From assembly GCA_963575745.1 (NCBI GenBank), contig CAUYUJ010011270.1, positions 248,001 through 312,000 of the forward strand: a DNA stretch of 64,000 bases, written 5' to 3'. This DNA comes from Prorocentrum cordatum (taxonomy: Eukaryota; Sar; Dinophyceae; Prorocentrales; Prorocentraceae). The stretch's first letter is position 1. The number at the start of each line of letters is the position of its first letter. The translations under genes and the position numbers were made by a program. Positions 8,695 to 19,058 of the stretch are shown piece after piece. The notes beneath the pieces were generated by a model. The model had not been told where the DNA came from and did no database searches. It was given only the letters and a program-made list of their open reading frames with translations.

Positions 8695-11028
8695 TTATGT
8701 AATAGGTCGAAGAGCCCCTCGGCAGTATGACAGGGCAACTAACCATTCTTTATCATCTGCTGTGTGATTGGTGTCCGCAATCATAGCACGTACCATTTGC
8801 GCATCCAAGGCATCGGCTCCAGATATGCGGCTAGCAGGGGTTGCCCCCAGCTGGGCCGAAGGTGCTGATGCTGACGTTGTCCTTGGCTGCTCCATGTCCT
8901 GATCCGTGTCAGCAGGTGTAATCCCAGGAGGGTCGTCGATGAACTCTCCAGGAAGATAGGCGCACATTTCGTACTTGCTCAATGGCGGTCTCGCGGCCAA
9001 TGGCGGGTAGTCCCATGTGGGGCCGTCCGGCCATATCTGCTGGCCGTGCATGTGATGTGGTTTGAGGCGGCGAATTGCAATAACTGCCGCAGCTGGAACC
9101 ACGTCCTCTGTCATGATAGCGCCTTGAGCGGCCAGCCAAAATCTGCAACCAGCTTTTGTGGCGATCTCCATATTGATCACTAGCTCGACCTCGTTCTTGT
9201 AGTGATTGAACTTATATGACTCTACTGAGGTGTGGGGATTCTTCTGGACATTGTCTAAATATGTGCTGGAACTGAAGAATGCCTCCATGCGCTGTGATGG
9301 TTTATGATGCTTGTCTCTCTGAGAAGATGGATCGACGTAGCCTGGAATGATCCCTGTCTTCAAGATGTTGCGCCAAGCACGGAGTGCTGTGCCGTGGTGG
9401 AGGTATTTCACGTCTGTCCATTGTAGGCTCTCCCAACCCATATTCCATGGTTTGGAAAGTGGGTTAACGCAACTGTGACCTCCAACACATCGAATGGCAA
9501 TGACGCTGTTCCAATCGAAACAGCTGGGGTCACCTCCCTCGGGGATTGGTTTGGCGTATATCTCGATTCTATTTTTCTGCGGATCAATAGGTTTCTGGAA
9601 CGCACGAATGATGAAGATCGGGTAATAATCGTTCCAATCGGGATACCCAACTTTTCCACCATCTTTCTTGAAGTGCGAGACGGCCGCGTCCATAGACGGT
9701 CCGTTGTGGTTATTGCGATCTTTGAATTTCCATTGAACCATTTCCTGAAAGGGTTTCCAATTACTTGGAATCTTCCATTCACGATCTGTTGTCTTCGTCC
9801 AAATGTTGATACGTCTATCGTGAAATTGATTGATCTGGAACTTTTTGTAGTGAATCTCGTGGCGTAACATGGTCGTGATGTATTTGCTCATGTATTTGGT
9901 TGCTCCCAACCATTCATCATCAAGTAACTGGGGACCATAACGTACGTCGTCGTAATTTGGTAACGATATCCACTTCCATTCTGGAAAGCAACCAGACTGT
10001 GCAATATCGGGCGCGTGAGCAATCACACTATCATCGTGTAACAGTTGCTCGTGCCAGTCATTGTTTTGCAGGCAGGCGAATCCATTGATCGCGGATGTAC
10101 CCCGCAATACTGGACATACGTACGGATGGTCGTCCTTGATGCCCGCTTGCAGCTTCCACTCTCGAATAGTGCATGCGTTATCGAACATCCCGACCTGGCT
10201 GATGTCCTCATGCATGGAACGCTCGCAGCTGTCCTGCCATGATAATAAATTCATCTCGCGTGGAGAAGATTCCTCTTCGGCAGGAGTTGCCTCCAGCTCC
10301 ATAGCCTCTAGGTCAGTGCCGTCGTCAGGGATCGGTACCGCCTCAGCTTTTGGGAGCTGATCTGCTGGCTGCTGGTCTGCTGTTGGTCCAGGAGTTGATG
10401 ACTTTGGCACGGCTATCGATTGCGGGCCAGGTTGCAGTGGCTCAGGCAATGGGCCTGGTGGGGCTGGCTGTTCCGCATCAGCCGCCGCACGCCACACGGA
10501 CGTCGGAACATCAGGATCATATCCCAATGCCACGCGATCTAGTGCATTCTGTCTGAAGAATGTTTTGCATGCTATGATGGTCCGCTCGTTCTCGGCAGCA
10601 GGGCCGATACAATGAGATGTCAACCTGTTGTTTTCCGCAGTGAGTCGTGATTTGGTCGCGTTATCATCTCCATCCAAGTCGGTAATCTGTTGTAGAAACT
10701 GCTCGAACACAACCCAAGTAACTGCATGTGCATCTTCAACCGCTTTAATGATCTTGGGGTGGAGGAGCTCTTGTTTCTCGACTGAATTCCAGGATGCCCA
10801 AGCCCCAGGGTAGTCGTTGATCAACAGTAGGAAGTACTGGAATAAGCCGTCGTATGCTGGACCAAATTGATCATTTTCAGGGATAGCCTTGTTTGGCTCG
10901 CGAGGATCATGTGCTGGTGTTCGTATCGGCATTCCAGGAATGGGTTCCGCTGTGTCGCCTGCGTCAGCAGGCAGTGATGCCGGCAGTGTACCATCGGCAC
11001 ATGATGCCATCCACGCACAATGAGCCAT
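8695..11028 (-). CDS. element 1 accessory ORF B (777 aa) with Tpt1/KptA-like RNA 2'-phosphotransferase domain
   Basis: Frame from an ATG at 11,028 to TAA at 8695. Residues 1-330 are acidic and proline-rich with linker motifs (EATPAEEE). From about residue 380 the motifs of Tpt1 enzymes appear in order: KYITTMLRHE (Arg389-His390, like the N-lobe LRH), AIRCVGGHS (Arg513, His518; family IRAxQGHS), LHHGTALRAWRNILKTGI (residues 543-560; family HGTxxxxWxxIlxxGL), QRMEAFFSS (Arg580; family R-x-HIHF), and VELVINMEIATKAGCRFWLA (family evlI-x-id...GixFy-S). Tpt1 transfers an RNA 2'-phosphate to NAD+, finishing tRNA splicing. The spacing between the LRH and GHS motifs is longer than in yeast Tpt1, and I cannot place the last catalytic Arg (SGMR), so activity is uncertain. 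A role in handling primer tRNA or tagged RNA is speculation. The start overlaps the end of ORF A by 65 bases in another frame. Confidence 0.6.
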   Translation of the reverse strand: MAHCAWMASCADGTLPASLPADAGDTAEPIPGMPIRTPAHDPREPNKAIPENDQFGPAYDGLFQYFLLLINDYPGAWASWNSVEKQELLHPKIIKAVEDAHAVTWVVFEQFLQQITDLDGDDNATKSRLTAENNRLTSHCIGPAAENERTIIACKTFFRQNALDRVALGYDPDVPTSVWRAAADAEQPAPPGPLPEPLQPGPQSIAVPKSSTPGPTADQQPADQLPKAEAVPIPDDGTDLEAMELEATPAEEESSPREMNLLSWQDSCERSMHEDISQVGMFDNACTIREWKLQAGIKDDHPYVCPVLRGTSAINGFACLQNNDWHEQLLHDDSVIAHAPDIAQSGCFPEWKWISLPNYDDVRYGPQLLDDEWLGATKYMSKYITTMLRHEIHYKKFQINQFHDRRINIWTKTTDREWKIPSNWKPFQEMVQWKFKDRNNHNGPSMDAAVSHFKKDGGKVGYPDWNDYYPIFIIRAFQKPIDPQKNRIEIYAKPIPEGGDPSCFDWNSVIAIRCVGGHSCVNPLSKPWNMGWESLQWTDVKYLHHGTALRAWRNILKTGIIPGYVDPSSQRDKHHKPSQRMEAFFSSSTYLDNVQKNPHTSVESYKFNHYKNEVELVINMEIATKAGCRFWLAAQGAIMTEDVVPAAAVIAIRRLKPHHMHGQQIWPDGPTWDYPPLAARPPLSKYEMCAYLPGEFIDDPPGITPADTDQDMEQPRTTSASAPSAQLGATPASRISGADALDAQMVRAMIADTNHTADDKEWLVALSYCRGALRPIT

Positions 11029-14000
11029 TTCGCCTGCCGTCTGTCATCAGCGTCGTGAGGCTGAGATCTCTTTTCCATTCATTTGTCATCTTTTCTCTGA
11101 AGTCGAGAGCAGCCATGATCTCTTTGGCCTGTGTGTAGGCCTGCTCATCCGTGACAGGAATCAGTAATGGCGCCCTGAATGGATATGGTTGAGAGGGCAG
11201 TGACTGAATCAAAGCGCAGAAGTTACGATAGCATACTGCGTCGCAGAACTGTGTCGTAAACATCGCCATGCTATGATTGTTCTGTTTTGCATGCCAAGCC
11301 TGCGGGGTAATCCTATCGTACGCCTCAACCCAGTGATCTGATGGAAGAACAGTAATACCACGATTTTGCATAATCCTGATCAGGTCGTTCGTGTGGTAAT
11401 CAAAGTTCGGGTGTACGCCCCACTGTGCTGCTTTGCCAGGGCCCATGACTGTGGGACAGCGGAAGTACTGCATCACATCGACAAAACGTGATACGTCCAC
11501 TTGTACGTGTATTGGCATGAGCGTCGGGACGCCACCCTCGCATTCCATTTTCTGGAGGTCATATACGTCAGTAGGTGCACGATTTTGATGTCGACGCATG
11601 TCCACGGTGTTCTGTCCGTGGTTGGCGCATGCAATGTCATTCGCGCTCCATACCACCATGGCATTGAGGCCCCTGCAATAATGTCTTTGTTTTACATATG
11701 CAAGAAAATCATTGGCCCAGTAGCTCCAGATAGCCTCGTTTAACTCGCGCCACTGTTTGATGGAGGCATTCTCGCTGTGTAACATGAGGCCTCTGGCATC
11801 GCGGATCATCTTGATCATGTTGCGCTGCTCGAGGGTGCACTCAAACTGGTTGTTGGGAATAGCTGTGGTACGGGTTTCTTGTGTATCGAAACGCTGGTTA
11901 CGCAGTTCCTCCATGCCATAGCGGGTGTCTCCACCAGCCTCTGGCAATCGAACGCAATCTTGGCCTATCGGCGTGTCGTTCTGTCTAAACCATTCTTTAT
12001 ACTTGCCAAAGGAGAATGCCCACATCATGATGTCGTCGCGGATCATGGTCGACAAATGCTCGAGGGTAGCGCCGCCCATGTATTCCGCGCGATTGAGGCA
12101 CGGCATACATAGCGGTACAAGGGCAACGTTTGATGCCTTGGCGAGATCTTCTCGCTTCTGTACATTGTTGAGCTCGTCGATGCCGTAAGTTGGGTACTTC
12201 TTGTGTTTTGCACTTTTGGCCCCTCTCTTGGGCTGCATAATCAACGTTGAATCAGTGCACAAGTTGGCCCATTTGTATGCGTGCCCTGATGGACCACATG
12301 CATGATGCAAGAGTAGTCCCAAGTCTTCTTGTACGAGGGAACACCACCCATTATCTGAAATAAGAATAGAAACCAAACGACCACCACAGAAAGCGCTGTA
12401 CTTTGCTTGATCCAGCTCGAGTGGGTCAATATCAGGACCAGGGGTAAGACCAGGGTCGATCTGGTCGGCGGCTTCGCCAAAGAAGTCGTTGCCCTCGTTG
12501 TATGCTTGCCAACGATAGGTACTTGTCATATCCCCGTCATGATCTGATATTGCCACCCAGCCTTCTGGATGATCGGATGGTGTTGCCACCGTCTTGGAGT
12601 ATGATCCGGTACCTCCGAAACCTCCGCGCGCCGTCAGCCATGTGGTGAGCTTGCGGCGAAATTTGCTTGTCTGGTTAAGGTCGGAAAATGCTCTCATGTT
12701 GGTGGCCAAATTATCCTCAACAATGTGGCCGATGTGTCCAGATGTATCTGATGTCCTGGCTACGCCAGGTGGGCGTGTAGGTAACTTGGCCGTTGTACGA
12801 TCAAGTTTAGGAGCACAGCATGGAGTTATCAATCCATTGCTGTATACATCGGATGGTGCACAAAGACCATTTGGATAATAGATTTGTGTCTCCTGAACGC
12901 TGTCCTCGGCATACTGTCCCAGTACTGCACTGCCAATCTCGGACAAATCGTGGTGAATCATCATCCACTCCATTTTCAATATCATCGTCGTAAAGTTTTC
13001 TGGTGGGCACTTGCGGTGCGTTCCTGGGATCACCGCGTTCAAATGATCATGCAGACCACGAACACTGTCTTGTACAGACGGATTACGATTGAAGAGACTG
13101 GAAAGCATACACATAGCCCGCATGAATGACAGCCACGGTGTAGCCGTAAACGTGCTGTAGTCATAATTGGCGTCGCCGCCGACTGATCCACTCGTGTCAT
13201 TGATCCAACTCTTGACGTCGGCGGACGCAGAGCGGGCAATTTCTCGAATAGTGGATTCGTCGGGTACGCGGAGATCAAACTCTCCACTGCGATCAGCACG
13301 CCGTTGATGTATGTATATGTAACCATCATCAGGATCACGAGGACGGCCAGTTTGAGCGTGGCACGTGAAGCCCACGCGGTCGTCGTCCTTGGCGTTCGAG
13401 TCGTACTCAACGTCGTAGCCGATGGGCCAGCCGATGAGGTTCAGCGGCTGTGCCTGATCCATCTCGTGGATGGGGGTATCGGGATTAGAACCGATCCCGC
13501 TTATTTTAGCCTTGCACGCGGCGAACAAGATGCCTGTAAGCTTTGTAGCTCGAGTCGTAAAATTGCTGCGGCATGAACGTATAAGTAATGTCCTAAATCT
13601 CTCTGCATCTTGTGGAGGCGAGGGAGGATGGCGGGGATGTCTACCGTGCGGGGAACGTGCGCGTGAACGAGGTGTGCGCGACGCAATAGCTGCGGCCGGT
13701 ACACCAATGTGGTACATGCATGCGCATATTCCCTCGTGATTGGCTTGTCCCACACACCGAAATCCACATTCTGATCCTACTTCGCCCCATCTTTCTTTTT
13801 CTGTAAGTAATATTTTGCATACTTCCGGGCATCCATCCAGTTTTGGAGGTTCCGCAACATGAGGTAAACCATCGGGCCTCCGAGGCCCTCGCAGTGGTTT
13901 CCAGGGTTTCTTTGGAGGGCACTGTATCGGGGCAGCGGGAAAGATGAGCGAGTGTTCCAAAAGATCCCTCCAGAGGTCTGCTTTCTTCGTCTCGAAATGT

Positions 14001-14080
14001 TTGGTCATCATATCTGCGATCTGCTCCTTTGTACCTACGTATTTGAGCTCGATATGTTCGAGTTGGCATGTCTCGCATAT
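10964..14080 (-). CDS. element 1 RNase H tail fused to accessory ORF A (unknown)
   Basis: Open frame in phase with the RNase H frame upstream, separated only by the TGA at 14,081. The first about 40 codons are the copia RNase H C-terminus (LEHIELKYVGTKEQIADMMT, matching the family 'lkYV.TkeQiADilTK'). The remaining roughly 970 codons have no equivalent in ordinary copia elements and match nothing I know. Seen in it: cysteine pairs near the start (CPEVC, CGFRC, CACM), a long hydrophilic body with several CxxC or paired Cys (ITPCCAP, LCMPCLN), and many Trp. It ends in a TGA at 10,964 inside the start of ORF B. The fusion suggests ORF A was made as the C-terminal part of Pol and released by the protease. 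Function unknown. Confidence 0.6.
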   Translation of the reverse strand: MCETCQLEHIELKYVGTKEQIADMMTKHFETKKADLWRDLLEHSLIFPAAPIQCPPKKPWKPLRGPRRPDGLPHVAEPPKLDGCPEVCKILLTEKERWGEVGSECGFRCVGQANHEGICACMYHIGVPAAAIASRTPRSRARSPHGRHPRHPPSPPQDAERFRTLLIRSCRSNFTTRATKLTGILFAACKAKISGIGSNPDTPIHEMDQAQPLNLIGWPIGYDVEYDSNAKDDDRVGFTCHAQTGRPRDPDDGYIYIHQRRADRSGEFDLRVPDESTIREIARSASADVKSWINDTSGSVGGDANYDYSTFTATPWLSFMRAMCMLSSLFNRNPSVQDSVRGLHDHLNAVIPGTHRKCPPENFTTMILKMEWMMIHHDLSEIGSAVLGQYAEDSVQETQIYYPNGLCAPSDVYSNGLITPCCAPKLDRTTAKLPTRPPGVARTSDTSGHIGHIVEDNLATNMRAFSDLNQTSKFRRKLTTWLTARGGFGGTGSYSKTVATPSDHPEGWVAISDHDGDMTSTYRWQAYNEGNDFFGEAADQIDPGLTPGPDIDPLELDQAKYSAFCGGRLVSILISDNGWCSLVQEDLGLLLHHACGPSGHAYKWANLCTDSTLIMQPKRGAKSAKHKKYPTYGIDELNNVQKREDLAKASNVALVPLCMPCLNRAEYMGGATLEHLSTMIRDDIMMWAFSFGKYKEWFRQNDTPIGQDCVRLPEAGGDTRYGMEELRNQRFDTQETRTTAIPNNQFECTLEQRNMIKMIRDARGLMLHSENASIKQWRELNEAIWSYWANDFLAYVKQRHYCRGLNAMVVWSANDIACANHGQNTVDMRRHQNRAPTDVYDLQKMECEGGVPTLMPIHVQVDVSRFVDVMQYFRCPTVMGPGKAAQWGVHPNFDYHTNDLIRIMQNRGITVLPSDHWVEAYDRITPQAWHAKQNNHSMAMFTTQFCDAVCYRNFCALIQSLPSQPYPFRAPLLIPVTDEQAYTQAKEIMAALDFREKMTNEWKRDLSLTTLMTDGRRNGSLCVDGIMCRWYTAGITAC

Positions 14081-15424
14081 TCAATCCAGGTTGTTACGAT
14101 GAGTACGATGAAGATGACGAAGTGCTGGTGTACGTCCTTTTTGGACACTTTTGATCACGGCCTGGTTATCCTCGAGGACGATAAGACGCACTTTGGGAGA
14201 ACTAATCTCTTGAGCCGGTTCTGGATCCACGTGCAATACTGTACCCTCATGGGATATTGTACGTCTCTTTGGAGGCGTGTGTAATTCCGCATTTAGCGGT
14301 AGTTGCCTACGGCTAGGAGAAGATCCCCGTGTAGGGGGTGCCTTGCGAGGCGATGGCTTACGCTTCTTTATGGCTGCCAACGTCGGACACATTGCCGGGT
14401 CGGCGTGTCGATGGCAGCTCAGGCATGTATTCTTCTCTTTGCATGTTTTGGCAATTCCCACCACGGCTTCCCAGAAAGAGAGTAGTGGTAATCCTTCCAG
14501 TCGTAGTGCTGAGTCAAGAGCAACGATCTCGGATTCAGTAGATGAATGTGACACAACCGTTTGTTTCTTGCATACAGCGCTGACTGGGAAGAACGCATTG
14601 GGTCCAACAAGCGCGGCGAAAACGCCGGTAGTGGATTTGGATGCTGTAATGCAATCAGCGAACGAGGCGTCAGTGAAGAGCATGATGGATAACTTGTCTG
14701 ACGAATCACCTATCCATCCGTGCAAACAATGTGTACGCGTCGTTTTGATGTAGCATATCAACCGATGTAGACGTTTATCACACGTAGCATTCCATTTGGT
14801 AATTTCTCTGGCCAGCATACATACTGCATGTAAAAGATCGAAACGACAGCAACGTGCCAGGTAGAGGACCTTCATTAGTACACTCGCCGCGTCCTGGCCA
14901 AGGATGCCCTCGTCGGAATAATCGGAATCATTGAAGGAGGTGTCCTCAATGCCAGGAGTTTCGGCGTCAGGTAAGTCATCGTATGTGACTGGTATGGGAT
15001 CTGTCGTAGCAGATGTCGTGTCGACCGATTTTGCTGGGCTGGATGATCGTGGCCGTGCATTGAGCACAGTAGTAGGTCTGGCGACCGACCCGGAGGATGC
15101 GGGCGATTTGGATCGAAGTCCTCGGCGAGTCGGATCGTTTCCGACGTGACCCTGGTCCCTGGGCGCGCTTGGAGGCGCATTCCAGGTATCGCTCAATGCA
15201 CTGATCGGTAAAACCAAGCATATCATGTCGAATTCCACGAACCTGTTTGGCCGTATTGTAATCCTTCTCATTGTGTACGGGCAACATAGGGCGTATGGTA
15301 GACATTCTTTTGTCGAACATAATCTGCGGTACATCATATGCTTGTTGTCCACAACCAAGATATTGTGAGTATGGAGTAGGTGGATCCAAGTCAATACCGC
15401 TTTTGCGGATATAATCCCAGCCAA
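14081..15424 (-). pseudogene. pol: element 1 RNase H
   Basis: Copia RNase H region following RT. Visible are the connection SVLMKVLYLARCCRFDLLHA, the first catalytic block LFTDASFADC, the block SHSSTESEIVALDSALR with the catalytic Glu, and VLEDNQAVIKSVQKG followed by RHLHRTHR. An insertion of about 80 residues rich in Ser, Pro, Arg and with a CxxCxxxxD-like cysteine pair sits between the second and third blocks. The frame ends at a TGA (14,081-14,083) exactly where the family has a conserved Trp (usually 'lDWl'), so a single TGG to TGA change is the simplest explanation. It joins RT by a frame change near 15,150-15,200. Confidence 0.8.
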
Positions 15425-16093
15425 CCCGTAGATTGTGAGCTGGGCCGGCTAATTGAAAATCGTCCACATATACTGAAAGTATCAGTCCCAGTTTGTTGTG
15501 TCTCCATACACATTCCCATCCTGAAATAGGCTCGAAACCAACGCTTTCTAAGCATGTACGGCATTTTCGTTCCCAAAAGACACCTGCGAGAGGGTGTCCG
15601 TATAGTGCCAATCGTAACCGGCACACTGGATTCTTGTATTTTGACCATGATGTCGGTTGTCGCCATTTAGGTATGGTAATCCAAGTATCGACTGGATCGA
15701 TTCGTCCGTCGCCGTATAATAATGCCTGTGTGTAGGCTCCAGGTGCATCACTTCTCCCGCATATTGTGGCAATAATGCAGTAGCATCGCAAAGTTTGGAA
15801 GCCTCAATATGCGAAGCACTGGAAGCGGCGTCGGCGAAAATTGCGGCCAAGCCAGTTTCATATTTGCCTGTATTGCCTTGAACCACCACTCTGCCCTTGA
15901 ATTTACGTAGATCAGGTGGAAGTTCCTCGTGTTTGACTGAAGATAGCTCCAAGATATTGAAGAAATGAACTTTCGTCCCAGTGTGGATAGCTTGTGACTC
16001 AATATCAGCTTTTCCTGCAACAGTCTCCAACATCCACGTTTGTTTCTTTTCCAATCTCTCGTATTCTTTTCGTAGGGCTTCTTGTGCACGTGG
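14976..16093 (-). pseudogene. pol: element 1 reverse transcriptase
   Basis: RNA-directed DNA polymerase of copia type, split over two frames. The N-terminal part (frame ending 15,548) has EKKQTWMLETV, then FKGRVVVQGN and LAAIFADAASSASHIEA. A one-base frame change at about 15,745-15,755 leads into SDAPGAYTQALLYGDGRIDP, then CRLRLALYGHPLAGVFWE and the catalytic LSVYVDDFQLAG (aspartates near 15,459-15,464) and YLGCG. In the first frame the region follows a TAA at 16,094 that interrupts the otherwise continuous lead-in from the integrase linker. All polymerase motifs are still legible, so the damage is recent relative to the fold, but this copy cannot make one continuous enzyme without frameshifting. 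Confidence 0.85.
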
Positions 16094-17350
16094 TTATGCG
16101 GCAACTTCTTTCTTACTCAGGCTTCTGGTAACTAGGGCCAGGCGTGACCATGAGGAATCGGGTATTTTGTCTCTGTGTGCCGGTGTGTAGGTGGTCTCAC
16201 GTGGCATAGTTGGTATTGCTACCGACTGGGTGAACTGGCGTATGAGCGGGTTCATGGTCCCCAAGTCGGTTCCTTCACTATCCACAAGTACCAAAGCACG
16301 TTCTTCTTCATCGTGCTGTTGTGGTGATTGGCGGTAGCACAGTACCGTAGTAATATCACGTGGCCCACCAGGTAATTTGGCATACAGTATTTCTTTGTTC
16401 GTCACGCCTTTGACGTTTTCGTCGCGGATGACGTCGCCATTGTCAGTGTCGTATGTAATCCGTCGTTCCACAGTATTCCATGTGGGTCCGCCGGATGCAG
16501 TGGCACGGAAATTATTGACCTGTTTGTCCTGTCTTGTCCACACTCGTAGTGCAGCTCGATCACGAATCTCACGAGCTCGTTTAACGTCGTCGGCGTATTC
16601 GATTTCCTTCTTCTGTTGTCCACGAGATAGTGTTTTCCAATGCTCGGGAAGAATGTGATCAGGACGTGTAGTAGTCTGTATACGTGTTTCGCGTCCGCGG
16701 ACCACCATTTTGCCGTCTGGCGTTATTTTTGGAAGCTCATAGAATCGAATCGTGCCTGCCCGCGGCTCGCTTAACTCTCTGTGGTCGTTGGCGCTGACAC
16801 CGTCCCAAACATCGCGAAAGTCACTTTCTCCTTCAAAAGTAGAAGTCGTCTTGAAATCTCGTGTCACGTCGAGTTGATCAACAGGTACAGGTATGTTCAT
16901 GACGTCGTCCGTCGGGATGAACAATTTCTTGCGTGGGGCACGAATATGTCTGATGACGCAATATCCGCGCTGTTCCCAGTAGTCGGGCTCCGGCGCTGGT
17001 GCAGCAACTTCAGAAGCCGATGCGTGGATATCAGCGGCGTTGTCTTCCGTAGTCATCATAGATGGGTCATCCCATTCTTCAGGATAGGAAAGTGGAGGAT
17101 CGGGCATTGGTTTATCACCCAAAGGGCGAGAAGTGGATGCCTTGACCTCGTCGTGTGCCTCAGGGTTATGATGTCGTAGAGTACCTTCTTTCACTGGGTA
17201 GGTGAACTTGCCATCAGGGATGATGATGTCTTTGACTCTGTGCACGTGACACAGTTCACCATCAGGATTCTTGGCGTATGTAGCCGCGTCCAAGACAAGG
17301 TAGTCACCTGACCATCGTCCACCAGAGTGTAAGTGGTAACCCATGGAATA
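16094..17350 (-). pseudogene. pol: element 1 integrase C-terminus and linker to RT
   Basis: Open frame continuing from the integrase after a one-base frame change at about 17,345-17,352 (frame 1 reads GYSMGYHLHSGGRWSGDYLV, the copia 'GifvGY....W.gdylV.d' segment). Then comes a long hydrophilic linker with acidic and Pro/Ala-rich stretches (APAPEPDYWEQRGYCVI), and a C-terminal part that normally leads into RT. It ends in a TAA (16,094-16,096) followed in the same frame by RT sequence (QEALRKEYERLEKK). Confidence 0.75.
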
Positions 17351-18311
17351 ACCCTTCCCGAGTATTTTCTTTAAACTTTGCAGTCTCGTTGTTAATCTCG
17401 GGGTTGAGGCATTTCCAGAAGATCCGAGCACCGAATGGCATGTAGTGCCCGGGAAAGCTTTCGCCAAATCGTATTTCATGAGCTGTCTTATCTGCATGTT
17501 CCTCATTGAGGGCAGCAACGCCCGTGGATGTATGCACAAAATTGTGTCCACAGCAAAAGGCTTGCATGGCCTCTTTCCACCATTCGTGTCCCAAACCAGA
17601 CATCTGTAACACAGCTCTCGCACCGAGAATGACAATTTTGACGACGCGCTCGATCAATCCATTTGTTTGCGGACGATGTGGCGTACTCGTGTCGTGTCTC
17701 CATCCCAGTTGGCGGCAAGCCTTCTGAAGCTCTCCAGAGTTGTCTGTGTAGATGTGCTTCACCTCATCGTTTGCGGCGATGAAATGTTGAAAGGATGCCT
17801 TTGTGGTAGCTGCGTCTTTGTGTAGTGCTGGGTAGGCCATGAAGATGCCGGTGTATCTGTCTAGGACAACAAGTGCATACTTGTCGCCGTGTTTGTCTGC
17901 GGCATCGTCTGTGGCCAGGACGATATGGTCGGCAGTTAAAGCCTCACCAAACTTCTTCGGGACAAAAGCCTCGTAGGCGTTATCCTCGTCGGTGGGGTCT
18001 GCCGGTGTTTGTGGCTTGTGCTGTCGTCGACACGGGGCATTCTGCGCCATCGTGCGAGAACAAATCTCACAGTCAGGATGTTTTGGGCTGTGAGTCATGT
18101 AATGCATCGGGTCGATCGGTTTCTTCTGTCTGTTGGGAAGAACTCGATCATTGTCGTGATGCATTCGTGTGGACGTCTCTGTCGGTATGTCGTTATCTGC
18201 TTGAGCTATATCTACTAGCCCCCCGCATTGTGGAGGAGGACACTGCGTCTGAGACGTAGGCGAGTCGGTGGGTGTGTCCACGTTAGGCTCGTCTGTGTTT
18301 GTGTCGGAAGG
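17304..18311 (-). pseudogene. pol: element 1 integrase core
   Basis: Integrase inserts the cDNA into the genome. Seen here: the zinc-binding HHCC remnant THSPKHPDCEICSRTM, then the catalytic core with the three acidic residues in order: ADHIVLATDDAADKHG (first Asp), IYTDNSGELQ (second Asp) and PHRPQTNGLIERVV (Glu). PFGARIFWK follows. The frame is the same as the protease frame upstream; only the TAA at 18,312 separates them. Its 3' end runs past a frameshift into an unrelated tail (17,304-17,345). Confidence 0.85.
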
Positions 18312-19058
18312 TTATTCGACCGTGGTGGTCCGTGCTCCTCCTCCCTCTCCGACATGTGGTCTCTTGGGGCAGGTCCCTATGTGGGGCCGTAGCTCTTCTG
18401 CAGTGGTTGACTGCTCTGTAGTTTTGCAGCACCAACAAATGTCGTTGCAGCGGGCGGATGAACGCTTGCGCTGACGACGTCTGGGTGCTGGCGAAGTGCA
18501 TAGGCGCGGTGGTGGTATCAGTGTCAGGTCGTCGAGTCGAAATTCTGGAACTCTATTGTTGACTGGAATCTTATACCATTGGCCCCCCGGATCCTGAAGC
18601 AAGTAGCCCAGCTCAGGATCCCAAAGCTGCCGAAAGCCATCAACCTCGATGAATTTCCCAACTGATAGTAAAGATGGACAGTCTGGCAAGGCAAGGGCTG
18701 AACTGTGTAAACCAACCTCGGGTAGCCGTATGTCGTAGTGCTCGTTGACAGTACGATCACCATTGGCGGTTTCCAGAATATGCTCTTCGCGAATAGATAT
18801 GCGATCCGATTCGGTCTGCGTCAGTTCATGTTTTCCCTGAATATGATGGGCAGAACCACTGTCGAGAACCCGAGATCGTGTCAATGCAGCAGTCGAGCGT
18901 GGTGGGTCGACTTGCATTGTCGTTGTCTTCGTCTGGGCTGTCTTTGATGACTGCTTAACAGTGTCGTCATATTTTCGGATCGCAGTTGGTGTGGCCACCG
19001 ACTCTTTATTGCGTCGGTAGTCATACAGGTCGTCGTGCCATAGCTGTGCCTCTTTTTG
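18312..19058 (-). pseudogene. pol: element 1 protease
   Basis: Aspartic protease that would process the polyprotein. The active-site triad appears as RVLDSGSAHHI (copia proteases have LDSGAsxHm), followed by ISIREEHILETANGDRT and LLSVGKFIE. The C-terminal part has the CWCCK-like cysteines and a basic tail before a TAA at 18,312. It is reached from Gag by a -1 frame change at 19,052-19,058, where the minus strand reads CAAAAAG; upstream of that point the Gag frame gives sensible sequence and downstream the protease frame does. Confidence 0.8.
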
